A stretch of DNA of 5,606 nt from an uncultured Oscillospiraceae bacterium (GTDB taxonomy: Bacteria; Bacillota_A; Clostridia; Oscillospirales; Oscillospiraceae). The stretch spans positions 1-5,606 of the forward strand of contig CAJTTS010000172.1 in NCBI GenBank assembly GCA_910579155.1, read 5' to 3'. Made by a program: the position numbers and the translations under genes. The notes under the pieces were generated by a model. It did no database searches. It was not told where the DNA came from and worked only from the letters and a program-made list of their open reading frames with translations. Position 1 is the stretch's first letter, and every line of letters starts with the position of its first letter. This document shows, one piece after another, positions 5,555 through 5,606 of the stretch.

Positions 5555-5606
5555 GGCCTTGTTTGAAAAATAGATATTGCACAAATGATAAAGAAGTGTA
5601 AAATAG
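5555..5606 (+). mobile_element. Left end of a second TA-flanked element, cut by the window
   Basis: GGCCTTGTTTGAAAA (5555-5569) matches the terminal repeat of the palindromic element at 4234 (GGGCTTGTTTGAAAA) at 14 of 15 bases, and it is likewise preceded by TTA. The interior then differs (AATAGATATTGCAC...), so this is not another copy of the same 162-bp element. It may be the start of a related MITE or of the autonomous IS that supplies its transposase. Only 52 bp are visible. Confidence 0.6.
5577..5604 (+). promoter_or_regulatory. Possible promoter reading out of the window
   Basis: TTGCAC (5577-5582), a 16-bp spacer, and TAAAAT (5599-5604) form a moderate promoter directed rightward, just inside the terminal repeat of the element starting at 5555. 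That is where an IS transposase promoter would be expected. The region is AT-rich, so a chance match is quite possible. Confidence 0.3.

Overview
The window looks like chromosomal DNA from a high-GC member of the Clostridia, probably Oscillospiraceae (Flavonifractor/Oscillibacter-like). This is inferred from three things: strong AGGAGG-type ribosome binding sites, a TATAAT promoter, and genes with Bacillus/Clostridia-type relatives but GC-rich codon use. The assignment is not proven.

Layout. Positions 1-131 are the 3' end of one copy of an IS5-group insertion sequence whose body lies left of the window. Positions 132-295 are a promoter region. Positions 296-4107 hold five tightly packed rightward genes: an Lrp/AsnC-family regulator resembling B. 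subtilis AlaR (YugG), a class I/II aminotransferase resembling AlaT (YugH), a ThrH-type phosphoserine phosphatase / homoserine phosphotransferase, a 74-residue two-helix membrane protein, and a DUF1015 protein. The genes overlap or nearly touch, so they read as one operon. No convincing terminator is visible after the last gene. Positions 4156-5527 hold a second IS5-group copy, opposite in orientation to the left one, with an intact 327-residue transposase on the minus strand. The region between the two IS copies is 4.02 kb, and each copy meets it at the 4-mer CTAA.

The right IS copy carries a nested 162-bp element (4234-4395) that is one long imperfect palindrome with a TA target duplication. 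The left copy shows the same site empty. Apart from this insertion, the two copies match at 130 of 131 aligned bases. A second element with the same terminal repeat begins at 5555, also next to TA, and runs off the window.

How the genes may work together: the regulator and aminotransferase pair resembles an alanine/keto-acid transamination unit. ThrH acts on phosphoserine and homoserine. DUF1015 proteins are, to my recollection, often found near serine-biosynthesis genes. The cluster is therefore plausibly an amino-acid (alanine/serine/threonine) metabolic operon bracketed by inverted IS copies. The most noteworthy items are the nested palindromic element with its in-window empty site, the inverted-IS bracket, and the ThrH/DUF1015 association.
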